Counted from the first letter of the stretch, positions 37,875-51,194 are shown. The stretch: DNA of 64,000 nucleotides from Paracentrotus lividus (GCA_940671915.1 CALNVZ010000641.1:7280288-7344287); one strand, 5' to 3'. Notes: generated from the sequence alone by a model not told the origin. Program-made: numbers and translations.

Positions 37875-37938
37875 GCCAAGGTTGTGTGATATTACTTTGT
37901 TTTACTTTTGTTACAAGTCATTTCATTATGATAATAAT

Positions 37939-37973
<35 letters not shown>

Positions 37974-38163
37974 TCTGTTTATTCATTTATTTATTTACTT
38001 ATTCATTTAACCATTCATTCAATTTTTCAGGCAAAGGTTGTGTGATACTACTTTGTTTTACTTTTTTTACAAGTCATTTTTATTATATAATGATAATAAA
38101 TTATTTATCTATTTATCTTTCTATTTACTTATTCACTTATTCATTTAACCATTCATTCAATTT
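37875..38163 (+). repeat. Two-copy tandem duplication, 156 bp unit with (TTTA)n
   Basis: GCCAAGGTTGTGTGATATTA and GCAAAGGTTGTGTGATACTA begin the two units (37875 and 38031). Each runs through TTTACTTTT(G/T)TTACAAGTCATTT, a (TTTA)n tract and CATTTAACCATTCATTCAAT. Confidence 0.9.
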
Positions 38164-39461
38164 ATCATCTTATATCCAATAGTGCAATCTTCATTATATT
38201 CCTAAAATGAAAAGCTTCATTTTTACTGTAATTCACTCAGAGCCTAATCATGCTGATATGGGGATGACGCCAAAAATACCTATGGTATTGTATTTTTATG
38301 GCTGTGCTGTTTCATGAAAAAAGTACAAATACAAAAACATTTTTACAAGAAATAACATCAGAAGGGGAAGAACATTACAAGAGGGATAAGAGTATCACGG
38401 GGATCAGCAATTAGCACATAATTATTATTAACTTTTGAGTTCCCAATATTGGAATAGCCAATATGTCATGTGGAATATTAGAAATATTGAAAGCAATACG
38501 AAACCAATGTTACCGGTACGACAAAATACAGTATAACTACTATTCAATCTCAATTGGAAGCCACTTATGAAAATATGGTTGGATTTTGATTGCTTGATGT
38601 TGATGTTGTTGTTGTTATTTTTATTCGATTGTAAATTATTCACAACGACTCTCTTTATCTTTTATAGAGTCTCCTTTTTCTCGTTAAAATAATTTATCCG
38701 GCTTCACAAAAAAGGTGATTTTCTTAACAACGTGACAAATGTTATTTTTTCTTGTACGCCATTATGCTATACTCCATACATGTTTTTTTGCTATGCATCT
38801 GATTATTTTTTTTATAGAAATGAAAATACATAATGAATGAATGAATGAATGAACAAAATATCAATCTTAGATTACGGTTGCAAATGAAAAGCTGAAGCAA
38901 AGGAGGGTAGTAAAAACGATGTCGAAAATGGAAAAGTATAATTAGAGCAAAAAGCATCGCATAGCCATAGTATTCAAAAGAATTTGACTTATAATGTGTA
39001 TAACGGATATGGAAGGGGATTTCTGTTAGAACTGGATACAGCTTGACCCAATGATACAAACAATCAAAAGATATTTTTTAGCAGATGCCGTCTTCTTATT
39101 TACCCCCACCATTTTATTAAACATTTCAAGTCTGCGCCTGATTGCATTTTCATTTCAAAGATAGTTCTTATATTTATTTGGTTTGCATTTAAAAAGGCTC
39201 ATTATAATGTCTTTCCCGTTCTGACATTTTCGTATTTTGATAGTTTAGATAGTTTAATGAATGGCCGAACAGATAGTCCTGGCGACAATTCAATCAATCT
39301 AAACCCTAGGCAATATTAATTATCATGGCATATTGCAAATAAGAATGCATTATGATTGTAAAATTGTGTTTATTATGATGGAAATAAAGGATTGTCAAAT
39401 TATTGAATTCACTTTATAGAAGTAACTATTGATTTTCAAGAAAATGAAACAACAAAATTAC
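38164..39461. other. Non-coding stretch downstream of the bHLH exon
   Basis: On the minus strand this would be the intron after the bHLH exon. A short second coding exon, as in vertebrate TCF15, could lie here, but I could not pick it out. A (GAAT)n run is at 38833-38853. Confidence 0.4.
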
Positions 39462-39990
39462 CTGATGATGTCCGGAATGATGCACATTCATTACAGCTCT
39501 GTTTCTGATGTGATTCTGCAAGCAAAACGTACAGATAATCCTAGGCCCTGCCTCGCTACCCGGCGGAGCATCGCCCGGTGCATACACGGCTGTTCAATCG
39601 TCATCCCCGACAAGCAAAAGAGTTCCCAAATGGTTGATGTAACTTGTCGCTAACCTTAAGTCTCGATTTTGGAAAGTTTTCGGTCCCTAGTTCCGTGGGG
39701 ATGAGATCCCGTAGCTGGACGAAAGCGCTGTTGACGCTGTGCGTCCGATCCGCGCTCCCGGGCGTTGCGGCGTGGCGTTGCCGAGGCAAACCCGACACGG
39801 GATCAATGTCGTAGTTCGATCCGAGATTCATATGAAGGTGTTAGCGGGAGCTCGTCTGTTGTGGTCGCCGAGTCTCGGCGGTAGCTGCCGGGATCGGACG
39901 GTCTGTTGATGAGGAACTTTCACTGTCGGAGTCTACTGGTCGGTTACCTTCGTTATTAGAGAAGGCGTCTTGCACTTTTCGTTTCGGCAT
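39462..39990 (-). pseudogene. bHLH transcription factor exon, paraxis/scleraxis type, with indels
   Basis: Minus-strand ATG at 39990 starts MPKRKVQDAF, then an acidic Ser-rich stretch (DSDSESSSST). An in-frame TAA follows, then NLGSNYDIDPVSGLPRQR, a basic region, and THSVNSAFVQLRDLIPT. Helix 2 (KLSKIETLRLATSYI then HLGTLLLVG) and a downstream ICTFCLQN are readable only after changing frame. These motifs match the TCF15/scleraxis family, DNA-binding E-box factors that act as heterodimers in mesoderm and muscle or tendon programmes. The exon ends at CATCAG|GTAATT, and the family also splits after an ICTFCL motif. About five single-base indels and one stop interrupt it. As the protein motifs are otherwise intact, base-calling errors seem more likely than long decay; a recent pseudogene is the alternative. 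Exon 2 was not found. Confidence 0.75.
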
Positions 39991-40454
39991 TTCTTTGAAA
40001 ATTCTAGAAATCTAACTAAAAGATTTGATTGAGTGGTTGTCAATCAATATCAGAAAATTCGTGCTCACAAATTCAATCATAAAATTCTAAACAGGATAAA
40101 TTTAAGACCAATCCTGTTAAACTTCGTGCTTTAGTTCCCAAGCTCGATCTCGGCCGTTAATAATAATATTTGTAAATCATTCTCATTGAATATGCTGGAA
40201 CAAAAAAAGAAACTCTAAAATGTAAAACGTTTTCGAGTGTGTCCTCAACTTCCAAGCTGAGCTTCAGGTATAACAGTGCGTGTTTCACTCTAAATCATGT
40301 CAGCGTTATCATGGTTATGATTCAAAATTTTGCAGTGCTTTCCTCCGCCTAAACTACTCGCAATATACATCCGAGATAAACAACTAACAAAAGTAAACAA
40401 CGAACAAAAAATAACTGTTCCTTCCTTCTTTTGTTTCGAAAAGTCTGCTATAGA
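39991..40454. other. Upstream flank of the bHLH exon
   Basis: On the minus strand this would hold the 5' UTR and promoter. No clear TATA box or other element was picked out. Confidence 0.3.
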
Positions 40455-40479
40455 GAAAGAAGAAGAAGAAGAAGAAGAA
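40455..40479. repeat. (GAA)n microsatellite
   Basis: Short (GAA)8-type run. Confidence 0.9.
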
Positions 40480-43400
40480 TATGTATATTTTATTCCAGGC
40501 AGAATCCGCGGCTTGTGCCCAATGGGTGTAGAAACGTTAATGGTTTAGCTGGAGGGTAAAAAGTACCGACCTCTTTCTGTGATCCGGAGCCGCAAATGGT
40601 CCAAGTGTTGTTGCCATAAATCAGTTGGACGCAGATGGTTATAGCACAAGGGAGGTATTGCACACAGCAGACATAGGAAGAACCTACAGAAAAAGCTAGC
40701 CTGATTCCAAGACTGCCAGATTGTAATATTGTCATTTGGGCCATGTCGTTTTGTCTGCTATAAATTTTATCCACTAGGCCAATCATGACTACAGTTTCCG
40801 AATGGTCGAAGGCCTTGCATCCAAATAATAAGATAGCTTTGTAGGATCTTGCAGAATCCTGATCCTGATCAATATCATATGTCGATCATGATTATACAAG
40901 ATCCTGTAAAGTGATTAAACTTTGATGCAACACCTAAGGAGGTAAATGATATTACAGATCAGATAGTGTTTGATTATTGCCATTTGGTCCAATGCTAATT
41001 CGTCTAGTATCTACATTATCTTTAGTTTTTCATTTTCGATTCGTCCAAAAAAAAAAAAAAAATCTCTTTTATATAATTAGTGATTCCCCCATTTTTTCAT
41101 GGCCAGAGTATTTCATACTAATCCAATACGCTTGTATTTAGTCGACCAACAGATGGATAGAGTAGGGGCTCCCCTATAGACGAAAAATTACCAAATATGG
41201 AAGTTTTTGATTTTGCAACCCCCCCCTCCCCTAAGGGGTGATTCATTCCTATAGACATAATATAGACGAGCGCTGTTTCAGGGGAGCGCTATAAAATGGA
41301 GAAGGGAGGGAAAAGCTAAATATTTACGGAAAGAACTGTTGAAAATATCAGGCAACGTATGGACTTTTGTTGTTGTTCTTTTTTTATATACATTGATAAA
41401 TCGGTCTTTAACCAACCTTTAACATGAGGAGCATTTTTTTTTCTTCTTTTTTTCCCCCCAATTAAATGGGTGTGCAAAAAGTAGGTGGAGGGCTGAGCAG
41501 GCGAACGTCTCATTATCTTGAAATATCTTGATAATCATTGTTACGTTAAAAAGTGGGGGTTACCCCTCCCCCCCCCCACCTAAAAAAAATGGTTCCACGG
41601 CCCCTGTTTGACTTCTATGTCTGCCCCATTGCATAAACTTATCCACCACTCCACTCAGTATTGAAACAGTATAGAGAAATATAAAGACTGGATTCATTTC
41701 TACCGCATACATAGCTCTATAAAGCTTGAAACGTGCTATACACCAAGAGTCAGTTTCTGGTAGCAATATGAGTTCAGTCTCATTTCATATTTCTCCCATT
41801 GCGTCATGTGACCCTCAGAATTAGGCCGCTCCGTAAAGCTTGGTCCTAATAAGAGGCGCCAAATTTAATGAGTTATATTTAGACCGCTCATTACTTATAA
41901 ATAACTTTACACATAACAAAGGACAAGTGATTCTTTTATCTGGCACTTTCGAGAGCTTTCTTTTTACGTCACTTGCAAGAATATTCATATTTCTCGAAAA
42001 ATGTATTATTATTAATATTATTAACAATCTAAATAGATGCAGCTTTATAGACAAGAATTATATAAAATAGGCCTACATTACCGAATAACATCGGGTTTAA
42101 ATAACACAACGAATCATTTAATATATGATCAAGTGTTAAATTAGATCGAAATGTAACTAGTAAGAAGATATGATAGTCATGGAAAGTTTGCGTGCATAGT
42201 ATTTGGCTTGATATAATTAGATAATAATATATTTCATAAAAACCTTATCTATCAGTATTGTTTTGAACAACTGTTATTCCGTTGCGTTGAATAGGCCCAA
42301 TACATGTACTAGTACTTCATTAAATATAGGCCTATATGCAATTGTATTATATTTGTGTGATATATGAAATAAAATAAATCTAACCAAAGTCTACTTTTAT
42401 CAGAAGACCAACTCATAAGTTATGTCAGAAATTAAAACTTTCAAACTTCATTAAAATTCGTTATCGTCTGATGCGTTTTGGTCAAACGTTGACTGATATG
42501 GTTTTTTTTTCCCCCTCTTTTTTTTTTTAAATAAAAATTTAATTTTAGGATGGATTTCTTCTTGTGAAAAAATAATACTATAGCAGCAAACGTTGGAGCT
42601 GATAAGGGGCTACCAGCGGTATACAAAAAAGTAACAACAACAATAACATCAACAACATCAACATCACGTAGGCCTACACGAAGATTTTTCATTTCCACTG
42701 CAAGTAATAATTATAGCCTGCAATTTTGACTTTACCAACTGTCATACTAACTGCAAAATTTATTGGAACATTGACAGACTGCATTTTTCAACTTTCTTTT
42801 ATAATGCGTAAGTAAATTGAGACTCGAAACTTTGCAAAACCTTCTTTATTGGGTCCTTGGCAGGATACAGCAGTATCATAATGTACTTTCTTGTTTTGTT
42901 TTGTTCCTTTTTTTGTTTTTTAATGTTTTTTTTTTTATTTCAAAAAGTCTCGTTCCAAATGAACACAAAATGCTAAAAATCTCTTACTCTATCTGCACTC
43001 AGAACAGTGAGCATTAAGGAGGACCTTCATCTTTACGCTGTCTATGATATTTGTAAGTTATTAATTTGCAAATATGAGAGCAGCAAAATCACATTGACAT
43101 AGGGGCCACTTTGGTAATTACTTGAATGTTCAGTTGCGTCGCACTTATTGTTGATTCAACAATTGGTCTCGTTCTTTCTATTTGAGACCGCATGTAAGAT
43201 ACATGAGGACACACGAGATGCGATAGTTAGCGATTGCGACGAGGAGAGGTTATCTCTTTGTTGATCGGCAGTTTGAGTACACGCCTTTAGCGCTGCTGAC
43301 CTAGTCGATAATCTCTTCATTAATTAAGTTGACCCATATTTTGGAGAGTTTGAAGAGTTGAGGAACCAAGTGCTTGAGACGTGCGACACTTCTGCGGCCC

Positions 43401-45841
43401 ACGCTGTGTTTTTTGCACAGTATCTGTCACAATCACGTACCGAACGTTTCCGGATTTATGTGGGAGTGAGGTGTCTTTATAGCATCAGGGACGTTGAAAA
43501 TAACAGGATCATCGTAAGGATGATACACTGCAACACCTCGAATCCGAATAGTTAGCTAATGTCGCGTTCTCTATTTCTTTCCTTGTGTCTGAGGGTCCGA
43601 TTGCTTCTAGACAGCTATCATCCGTAAATCAGAGTTGGTCGTGTGACTTGGCAGGCATTTTTCGGAGCGCGATAACATTGTCTCCACTTTTATCGCGCTA
43701 GGCTGCTTAGTGTATATAGCGGCAGGGCGGCCCTCAGTACAAACGGCGGGAGGCAGCACGCTTATGATCTGAGCGAAACGTGAGAGCACGAGGTCTCCTA
43801 GGGCCGCGCGTTTTGTTCGAGAGTATACGACTGAGATAACGCACCGCGGTGGTTGTACGTCGAGTGGACGAGTAGATACACCTCGAATGCGTGAACAGTT
43901 ATGATTTCTAGCTCCTAGCGCTTATACCACGCGACAAGTGTATAGGTATTAGTTTTTTGGTGTTTATATAGCACAATACATGTTAGATGTTATTCACATG
44001 GATACATATCAAATAAATCAGCCTATACAGAATATAGTTCTGTCCTTGGATAGAGCACGTACGGCCGGCTTGGGCAACACATATGTAGTCGTCTTCTGGA
44101 GAGGTGAGAGATGCTCTCGGAGAGTATAACTCATCGTTGCCATCTGAGGAGTCATAATTGATATAGAGAAGCCAGAGAATGGACGGTATAATCGCATAGC
44201 ACGGTACAGATCGCCTAGCGCAGAGAGAGGATGCGTCAAGTCAACGAACTCGTTAAACGAGGTAAGATCAAGATCTGTAATATTATAGTACTACGACGAG
44301 CGTCGTCATTGTTTGCTATAGGCCTATGTCTGAGGTACGGATCTTGTTTATTGAGATATTTCGAGAGAAAGAGATTAGAATTAGACAGAGTCGGAGAGGG
44401 GGACACGTCAACCTGCTACACACTGTTATCTCTCTACGGTAATGATCCTCGACTGTTTATACAGTTTTCGATGCAAATTTGTAGGTTTCGTTGATTTTCC
44501 TCGAAAATATTTTTTATCATTAGGGCATACCAGACTCGAATATACTTTGACGCCCGTTTGACTGCAGTGAGATAGATCTATCTTCTAGATTAACACTCAT
44601 TTCGAAAGGCTGAGAAATTATTCTTCGATCCGGCTTATATCTGCCATTTCTAATTCATCATCAGAATCGTTTCTTATATGGGCGGTTTCCACACTGTTCA
44701 CAATACTAAATTTTCATCACGGTGTGGCAAATACAAGACTGGTTATTATCATTTTGTTTAGGTGAGCGGACGGAGAAATTAGCTCAGATGGTACCAGAGA
44801 AACGATTTAGCACCAGTCTTACCTCGTTGCAAGAGCGTGAGGCGCCCTAATATGAACACAAATTGTCTTGGGAACTGGGCATAACACATGGAAATCTAAG
44901 TTAAAAAACTATCAAGCAAAAAAAAAAAAAAAAAAAGCAGCGTTACTGTAACTTCATTATGATCTTGCGTAGGACCCAAACAACTTCCGTGGTTTTAGCA
45001 TCATTACAAAAATGGGATTTGATTACAATATCATATTTGATCTTTCCGCATGACTTTTTTTTTATTTCATATTTTGGGAAGTGCAAGTAGGCGCCGCTTA
45101 TTGTGAACGCAGGAAGCAATGGGCGCCTGTCTGTCGGGCCGGTGGTGGACTCGTTTTTTTTCTTTGCAGGTGCAAGATCTGCCATCACCCTAATCAAACC
45201 ACATTTTAATTTCCATTTTCTTTTGGAATGGTCGTAGCAGTTCTTAGAAACGAGAGGTAATTTCTCATAATATAGGTACTTGTGTATATAGTGGGGTTTT
45301 GTTCAAATGTGAGGGTCTTAGCGAACTATGAGCATAACTATTGTTGTCAGGGATCTCTTCGGATCATGAACGTTTTTTGAAAGCATATAATTTGGTTTCA
45401 TAACATGTTGAAACCCAATATTTTTCGGAATTGAAAAAGAAAAGAGGAGCGCCCAACCCCAGAATTAAAAAATGGCAAAATATCCATCACAATATTATTG
45501 TTAATGGTATCATTTGTATTCAGTTCATTATGTGAACAAACAAAGCAGGAGTAAAATTAAACAAGACATTTTTGTCTCAATGTTCTATCAGATATAGGCC
45601 TTTTGATGAGAGTGATTGGTTTCTTAAAATAAAAAAAAAAAAGCATGAGATTTGGTATTCTGTAAAGATGAGAGGGGTGGGCCTATCAGTGATTCAATGT
45701 AAATTATCTTTCCTTGACTGCGTAGAATGTGCCCCTCAGACAAACACGATCGTGTTAAACGGAGAGGCCCGGATTGGATCGGTTAACCCGGCTTGAATCG
45801 ATGTTTTCGTATAAACCTCGGAAGATGAGATCGGCATGATT
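40480..45841. other. Long non-coding stretch
   Basis: No exon supported. 43200-44500 is richer in GC and CpG than its surroundings but gives only short frames. At 44772-44840, ATTAGCTCAGATGGTA looks like a tRNA A box without a matching B box. Poly-C with TTCCACGGCCCCTGTT near 41565-41608 looks like a transposon end. Confidence 0.4.
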
Positions 45842-46097
45842 AATGCGGCGGTCACAACTCGTCGTAGGCTACGGAGCACGTGCCATCAACGTAGCCTGTG
45901 TTGCATGTACAATGCATGCACAGGTCGTTGGTCAATTTCTGCGATTTCGTGCGTTTCTGTAGTAAGGGTATTGGAAAACTTCCTGCACGTCGTAAATGCA
46001 CACGTGCCTCCGAGGTACCTGCGCTGCACGATTTTTCTACGAAATTCATCGTAGGGAGTTGCACGTCGAAGGTACGGCGAGTTGTGACCGCCGCATT
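45842..46097. mobile_element. MITE with AATGCGGCGGTCACAACTCG ends
   Basis: 256 bp. The first 20 bases of the two ends are identical inverted copies. Beyond them the arms still pair loosely (CGTAGGCTACGGAGCACGTG versus CCGTACCTTCGACGTGCAAC). CpG-rich against an AT-rich background. Open frames on both strands are mirror by-products of the inverted repeat. No target duplication was identified. Confidence 0.85.
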
Positions 46098-48185
46098 ACT
46101 GTTCCTGTCACACACACCAAAATGACCCCAGACAACAATATCGAACAACATAAGAATGATCAAAAAACTTTTAAAAATTAGTCAAATGATTTTTTTTTCC
46201 CCCACACGCGTCAATGATTCTACAAACGTTACGGTGGTTTTAAGCTACAGCACTTGACAAGAGCATAAAACGGAGATAAGACGTGCAGAATGAATGTTTG
46301 TGTAACGAAAACACATCCGTCATAATTATTACGTAGACATGGTAGAAGAGACAAAGTGAAATGTAAACTCTGTAGATTATTATTATTTATTTATTTTATT
46401 TTTATTTTTTAATTTTTTTTTTACTGCATTTCGTCCAAAGGGTTTCTACCGGTAAACTGACTAAATTTATTCACTAAAACTTGTCCTGATATATGATATT
46501 GCATAAACTTTATTACCGACGATAATGATTTCATGCCCCTGAAATGAAATATGATTCAGTTTTCCTAAAGTATATGTAATAGGGTTTGCCAAGGTAACAT
46601 GGTTACAGTGTTTGAGCTTTCGGATTAACGAACCCTTTTTCATTTTTGGAGAATCTTACATTTGAAACAACGAACCTTCGAAGTACTGCATTAAATGTTC
46701 GGAAAAGCGAACCTTCTACCATTTTCGGTAGGAAAAAAAACCCCACCTATGTGTTCGGAAAACGAAGCTTATTTTATTTCGGAATGTTAAACTTTCAGAA
46801 GCCCCCGTCTATCAATATGATTGGATCTTCGACCACGCAGTATATAGCCAAAAAGACGCGGATTTTAAAAACATGTAGAAAACAAGGGTGACATTGTACG
46901 AAGGGGTGAATCAAATATGTAGTAACATCTTTCTTCCTGAAGTAGGGTAATCCCGAGACAAAATGAAAGCCTCTAGATATTTAGTTTGTCCTTTTGAGAA
47001 TGTTCTTCTGAGGTGGAATGGAATTCCTTCATGCTTTGAGCTATCCTTTCTTCAACTCAATGTAATATAGAAAAAATAATGACTGCTGAGTAGGCTATAG
47101 TATAAAGATACATGTAAGTATGCTCTCCCAGAAAAAAAATCATCTAAATGATGTTTGCTATTTGTAAATATTCAAAATCCTATATAAAAAGATCATCGCC
47201 TTTCAACTTTTCCCAACATCGGTGCTACTTGGTGAATTTACAAAGGAAAACTATTTATGCAGCCCCTCCCCTTCGAGAGAAAATAGGAAATATGAAGAAA
47301 CTTTGTGATATAATATTGATCATCTTGGTTATTGTTCTTTCCTACTATCATGACCATTGTATAAGAGATAAATAGAATTTGTTTTAAAAGAATATTATAT
47401 TTTTTTAATACTGGAATCGTCAGTATTCTTTAATTTGTGTATTTTAAAGTATATGTTTGTGTTTTTTCTTTAAGCACACCGTTTTACTTCCAAACCCATG
47501 TTATATCATTAGTGTAAAACCTTCAATAAAATAATTATATAAAAAATTGTGTCTCCAATCATCTGATCAATGACTTGACTTCATATGATTCAGTTCTTAT
47601 ATATATATATANNNNNNNNNNNNNNNNNNNNNNACATTATTTTTGAGAAGAGGCTCGGTCGTTTTCAAACAAGTTTATGAAATATAAAAGATGTAAGGGG
47701 ACACAAATCAATTTATCCAAGGGGTAACTTCCATAAAATAAAAAATGGTGGTATTTCAGGGAACACGGGGTATCCCTTCCCCATCCTTTCCCCACCGCCC
47801 CTCCCTGCCCTGATATATCCCGTGAGCTTGCTCTTTAGAACGGTATGGCCCTGCAATGAGTTTTGCAGATGGACTGAGTAAATTATTTAACGGTTCCCCC
47901 TTTCCCCGGCAGCATGAACTTGTGAGAAAAATTCATTAAATATGGAGGAGCTTAATTAATCTCCAGTATTATACTTTCAGACACGCAGAGCTAGTCTTCA
48001 TTAAGCGTGATTTTATGATGATTTTCATTTAGATTGTTCAAGAGTCTCAACTAGTTTTTTATTATGATGCCTATAAATACAATGATAATACAATCCTGCG
48101 AAATGTTTAGGGTACCCTTGGAGATATCGAGCTGGCCTGGGTCATTCTGTGCAGCATATCCATTGTTTTAATTGCCTTAATATAA
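46098..48185. other. Non-coding stretch with a dispersed repeat and gap
   Basis: 46610-46805 carries TTCGGATTAACGAACC-type strings related to 29640-29880. Nothing else was recognised apart from the N gap. Confidence 0.4.
47612..47633. other. Small assembly gap (N run)
   Basis: 22 Ns directly after a (TA)n run, consistent with a microsatellite that could not be closed. Confidence 0.98.
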
Positions 48186-48318
48186 AAATGAAGAATCAAA
48201 TTGACTCCATTTCGGGTCAATTATTGCCATACACCTGGTATGGCAATAATTGACCCGGAATCCCTGTATGGCCCCAATGGAGCCAAAATTGGGTAAATTT
48301 GACCTTCATTTCGAGTGT
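48186..48318. mobile_element. Hairpin MITE with near-perfect central stem
   Basis: The core TTCGGGTCAATTATTGCCAT and its inverse around ACACCTGGT form a ~21 bp stem at 48210-48262. Outer arms AAATGAAGAATCAAATTGAC and, reversed, AAATGAAGGTCAAATTTACC also pair. Confidence 0.75.
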
Positions 48319-48649
48319 ACTAGTATACCTGAACTTGATAAATAATAATAATAATTATTAAAAAAAACCCACCAACAACTAAACAACAACAACAACAAAA
48401 CGTAGATGTAATTTTAACTATATAAAATCATTCCCTGCGATTCATTTCAATTGTTTGTATTCTGTCAAACTATTTTGTATATGTTTGATTCTTTTAGCCG
48501 TAATTGAAACCTCATCATACCATTACCAATGTGTTCTAATAATCATGCAAAAAGGTCAATATTATCTGTTAGTCACTCCCCCTATAATTTCATTATATAT
48601 GTTTGTCATTTTATCCCCCCCCAAAAAAAAAAATTATATTTACAATAAA
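48319..48649. other. Non-coding stretch
   Basis: (CAA)n at about 48385-48400. No gene. Confidence 0.4.
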
Positions 48650-48709
48650 TAAATACATAAAAAATAATAAAAAATAAATAAATAGATAAGTAAAATAAAA
48701 TGATAATAA

Positions 48710-48740
<31 letters not shown>

Positions 48741-48745
48741 ATATA
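48650..48745. repeat. (AAAT)n microsatellite
   Basis: Imperfect (AAAT)n / (AATA)n. Confidence 0.9.
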
Positions 48746-49379
48746 GAAATGAAAAGTTACTGTAAATAAATAAAAATGTTATGGAAATGAAATCATATTT
48801 ATTTGACTTCCTCGAAGTTAATGATCATCGAAGGTCAAGCGCCTTCAATTATATTATTGTCAAGGGTTGATCAACAAAATGTAATAAAATCTTATGATAA
48901 GTACCGACCTTTCTTAAAAAGACAAAAAGTATAATTCCCATTTCTTTCTCTAGCGTAAATGTACTTCAAAATGTTAAAACTTCCGAATCGGATACAGACA
49001 TTGGGCGCTTGTTTTCTTCTTTTCTAAGTATTTTTCTTCCTTTTTATATATTATTATATATATATTTATATTCCTCCTTATTTTGGTATTATTTTTTAGT
49101 TAAGGAAATATAAACACGATAATATCAAATCATCAAAACAACTGGCGACTAAATTACATATCTACTAAATAGCTTGAGCAAATGAAGTTTTTCTTGAAGC
49201 ATACCGACAAAATAAACAGAAACTATACATCTTAAAAACCAGGTTGATATTTTTTCCAGATTTGAGTTGATATAACCATCGGAAATATTTTCATTATTTC
49301 TTTGTGACTAGTTGTTTAGATTATATCGTGTTTTTTTTTTCAGATTTATTTGAAATACATGTATAGGAGCATAATTTTT

Positions 49380-49556
49380 CTGAAACTCATAAAACGTCGC
49401 GGAATCTTAGGACAGGTCTCTAAGACGTCCCCGAGAATCTTCGGCGACTAGTTTCAAATACATCTCAAACCCGTCTCAGACTAGTCCTAGATCCATCTCA
49501 AACCCGTCTCAGACTAGTCCCACATCCATCTCAAAATCGTCTCATGGCAATTGAGA
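49380..49556. repeat. Minisatellite of 33 bp units, possibly inside a MITE
   Basis: CATCTCAAACCCGTCTCAGA then CTAGTCC(T/C)A(G/C)AT is present twice (from 49461 and 49494), with a third partial copy from 49527. The block is bounded by CGTCGCGGAATCTTAGGACA on the left and GAGATACCATCA on the right. It may be a diverged relative of the element at 21484. Confidence 0.6.
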
Positions 49557-50789
49557 TACCATCATAACAAAACGTCAATTGGAAGTTTAAACTGTAATGA
49601 AAAAAAAAAAAATAAAAAAAAAAAAAAGGACCCGTCCCAATTCTATTGTTGGACCTGGGACCTGTATATCTGCAAAGGTAGTTATGTAACTGAACATAGG
49701 ATGACTCGGAAATACGACTTATTAAACAAAAATTAATTTCATTTGATATCTGAGACTGCTTTGTAAGAATTTGTCACAATGTTGGACCTACCTTACAAAA
49801 TCTTCAAAAATAGATGTCTAACGGAACGTAAATTGGCAGTTAAATTTTTGATAACTAAAACACAAAAACAAAAACAAAAACAAAAACAATACGAAAATGG
49901 CTTATTATAAAAAAAAAAGTTATACGAGAATTTATTCATTTGGTCTCTGAGACTACTTTATAAGAAAACAAAATCCATCACAATGTGATACCTCCATACG
50001 TTTGATGATCTTCAAAGATGATAGTTGTTAGACTGAACCTGAATTTTTACATTTAATTTAAATTTTAGTGAAAAAGAAGTATTGGCTATCCAAGCATGCT
50101 TCTTGTTTTTTCATGTAATTTGTGTCTGTTCTTGTATTTTTAAGAACTATTAAGTTTTGAAGAATATCACGTACAATATAGAATTTATTTGTTTTTATCC
50201 ACATTTTTAAACAAAATTTTGTTCGTGTATTGAAACATTAGGTTCTCTATTAAAAGATTCAAATTTTGGGAAAAAACAAAAAACTTGTCAAACATTATAA
50301 TTTCATCACCCCGGAAACAAAGAACACTCTCTCTTCAAATTTATAAAATAATATCTTTCAATATCATATATATTTTGTATACTAGTAGTTCTTTCTGAGC
50401 AACTCCCGATCATCGAACCCTTCTCAGAAAGTAGTGCATTATTGCAGTAAAAGGTGTGAATTTAATGGGAATAGGTTCGCTTTATTGATTTCCTTTTTCC
50501 TGTCTGCACATCCAAGGTCGACCCACCTATTATCAGGTTCCGTGTCCATTGTTTTACTGTCATCGAAACATAGAAAACAGATCAGTGCACTTTATATGCC
50601 ATTAGTGTTGAGAACATAAAAAACCAACAGTGTTTTGGAATGTTCTGTGGAGTTCCCAGAATTCAAATGGAGAGGCGCTAGACAAAGTATGAGGACAAAA
50701 GACTGCAGTAGCGTCTGCGTGAGATAGGCATGCTACATGTACGTAGGTAGAGTTTGATTATGGAGGAATTTGAGGGGGCACTTCATCAA
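49557..50789. other. AT-rich non-coding stretch
   Basis: No gene. (ACAAAA)n at about 49862-49890. Confidence 0.45.
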
Positions 50790-51194
50790 GGCCCGGGGGG
50801 GGGTCACTCACCATATGATATGCTACGCATGCGTGTCCCCAAAAGCGTCGAAAAGGTCTGTTTTCAGCCTTTCGACGGCGTCGACGCTTTCCTAAAATAG
50901 GGGTGTTTTTTTCATTTCAGTCGCCATTTTCATAAAATAGGGGTGTTTTCAGCGAAAATTGCCGTTTTATGGTGAAATTTTGTCGGTGTTTACGCCATTT
51001 AGGGGTGTTTTCAGCGAAAATTGCTGTTTTGGGGGCAAAATTTCACGGTGTTTACGCCATTTGGGGTGTTTTTCCAGTCCGACGTCGAAAAGGGGTGCAA
51101 ATTTGACTTCATGCAATGAGACGTTTTAGGGTCCATTTTCAGGGTGCGGGGACACGCATGGGTAGCACTTTTTTCTTTGAGTGACCCCCCGGGA
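50790..51194. mobile_element. ~400 bp MITE with GCCCGGGGGGGGGTCACTCA ends
   Basis: Left CCCGGGGGGGGGTCACTCA and right TGAGTGACCCCCCGGG are inverted. Inner arms TACGCATGCGTGTCCCC and GGGGACACGCATGGGTA also pair. The middle holds repeats of AGGGGTGTTTTCAGCGAAAA followed by TTTACGCCATTT. No coding frame. Confidence 0.85.

Noticed and set aside
43200..44500. GC-richer patch possibly coding
   Set aside because: Only short frames on either strand; no motif or splice pattern. It could also be noisy sequence like 1-4180, but there is no second copy to compare.
44772..44840. tRNA-like ATTAGCTCAGATGGTA
   Set aside because: No B box or pairable arms follow; at most a SINE fragment.
45852..46181. Several mirrored frames on both strands
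   Set aside because: They lie within an inverted-repeat MITE, so each frame appears on both strands.
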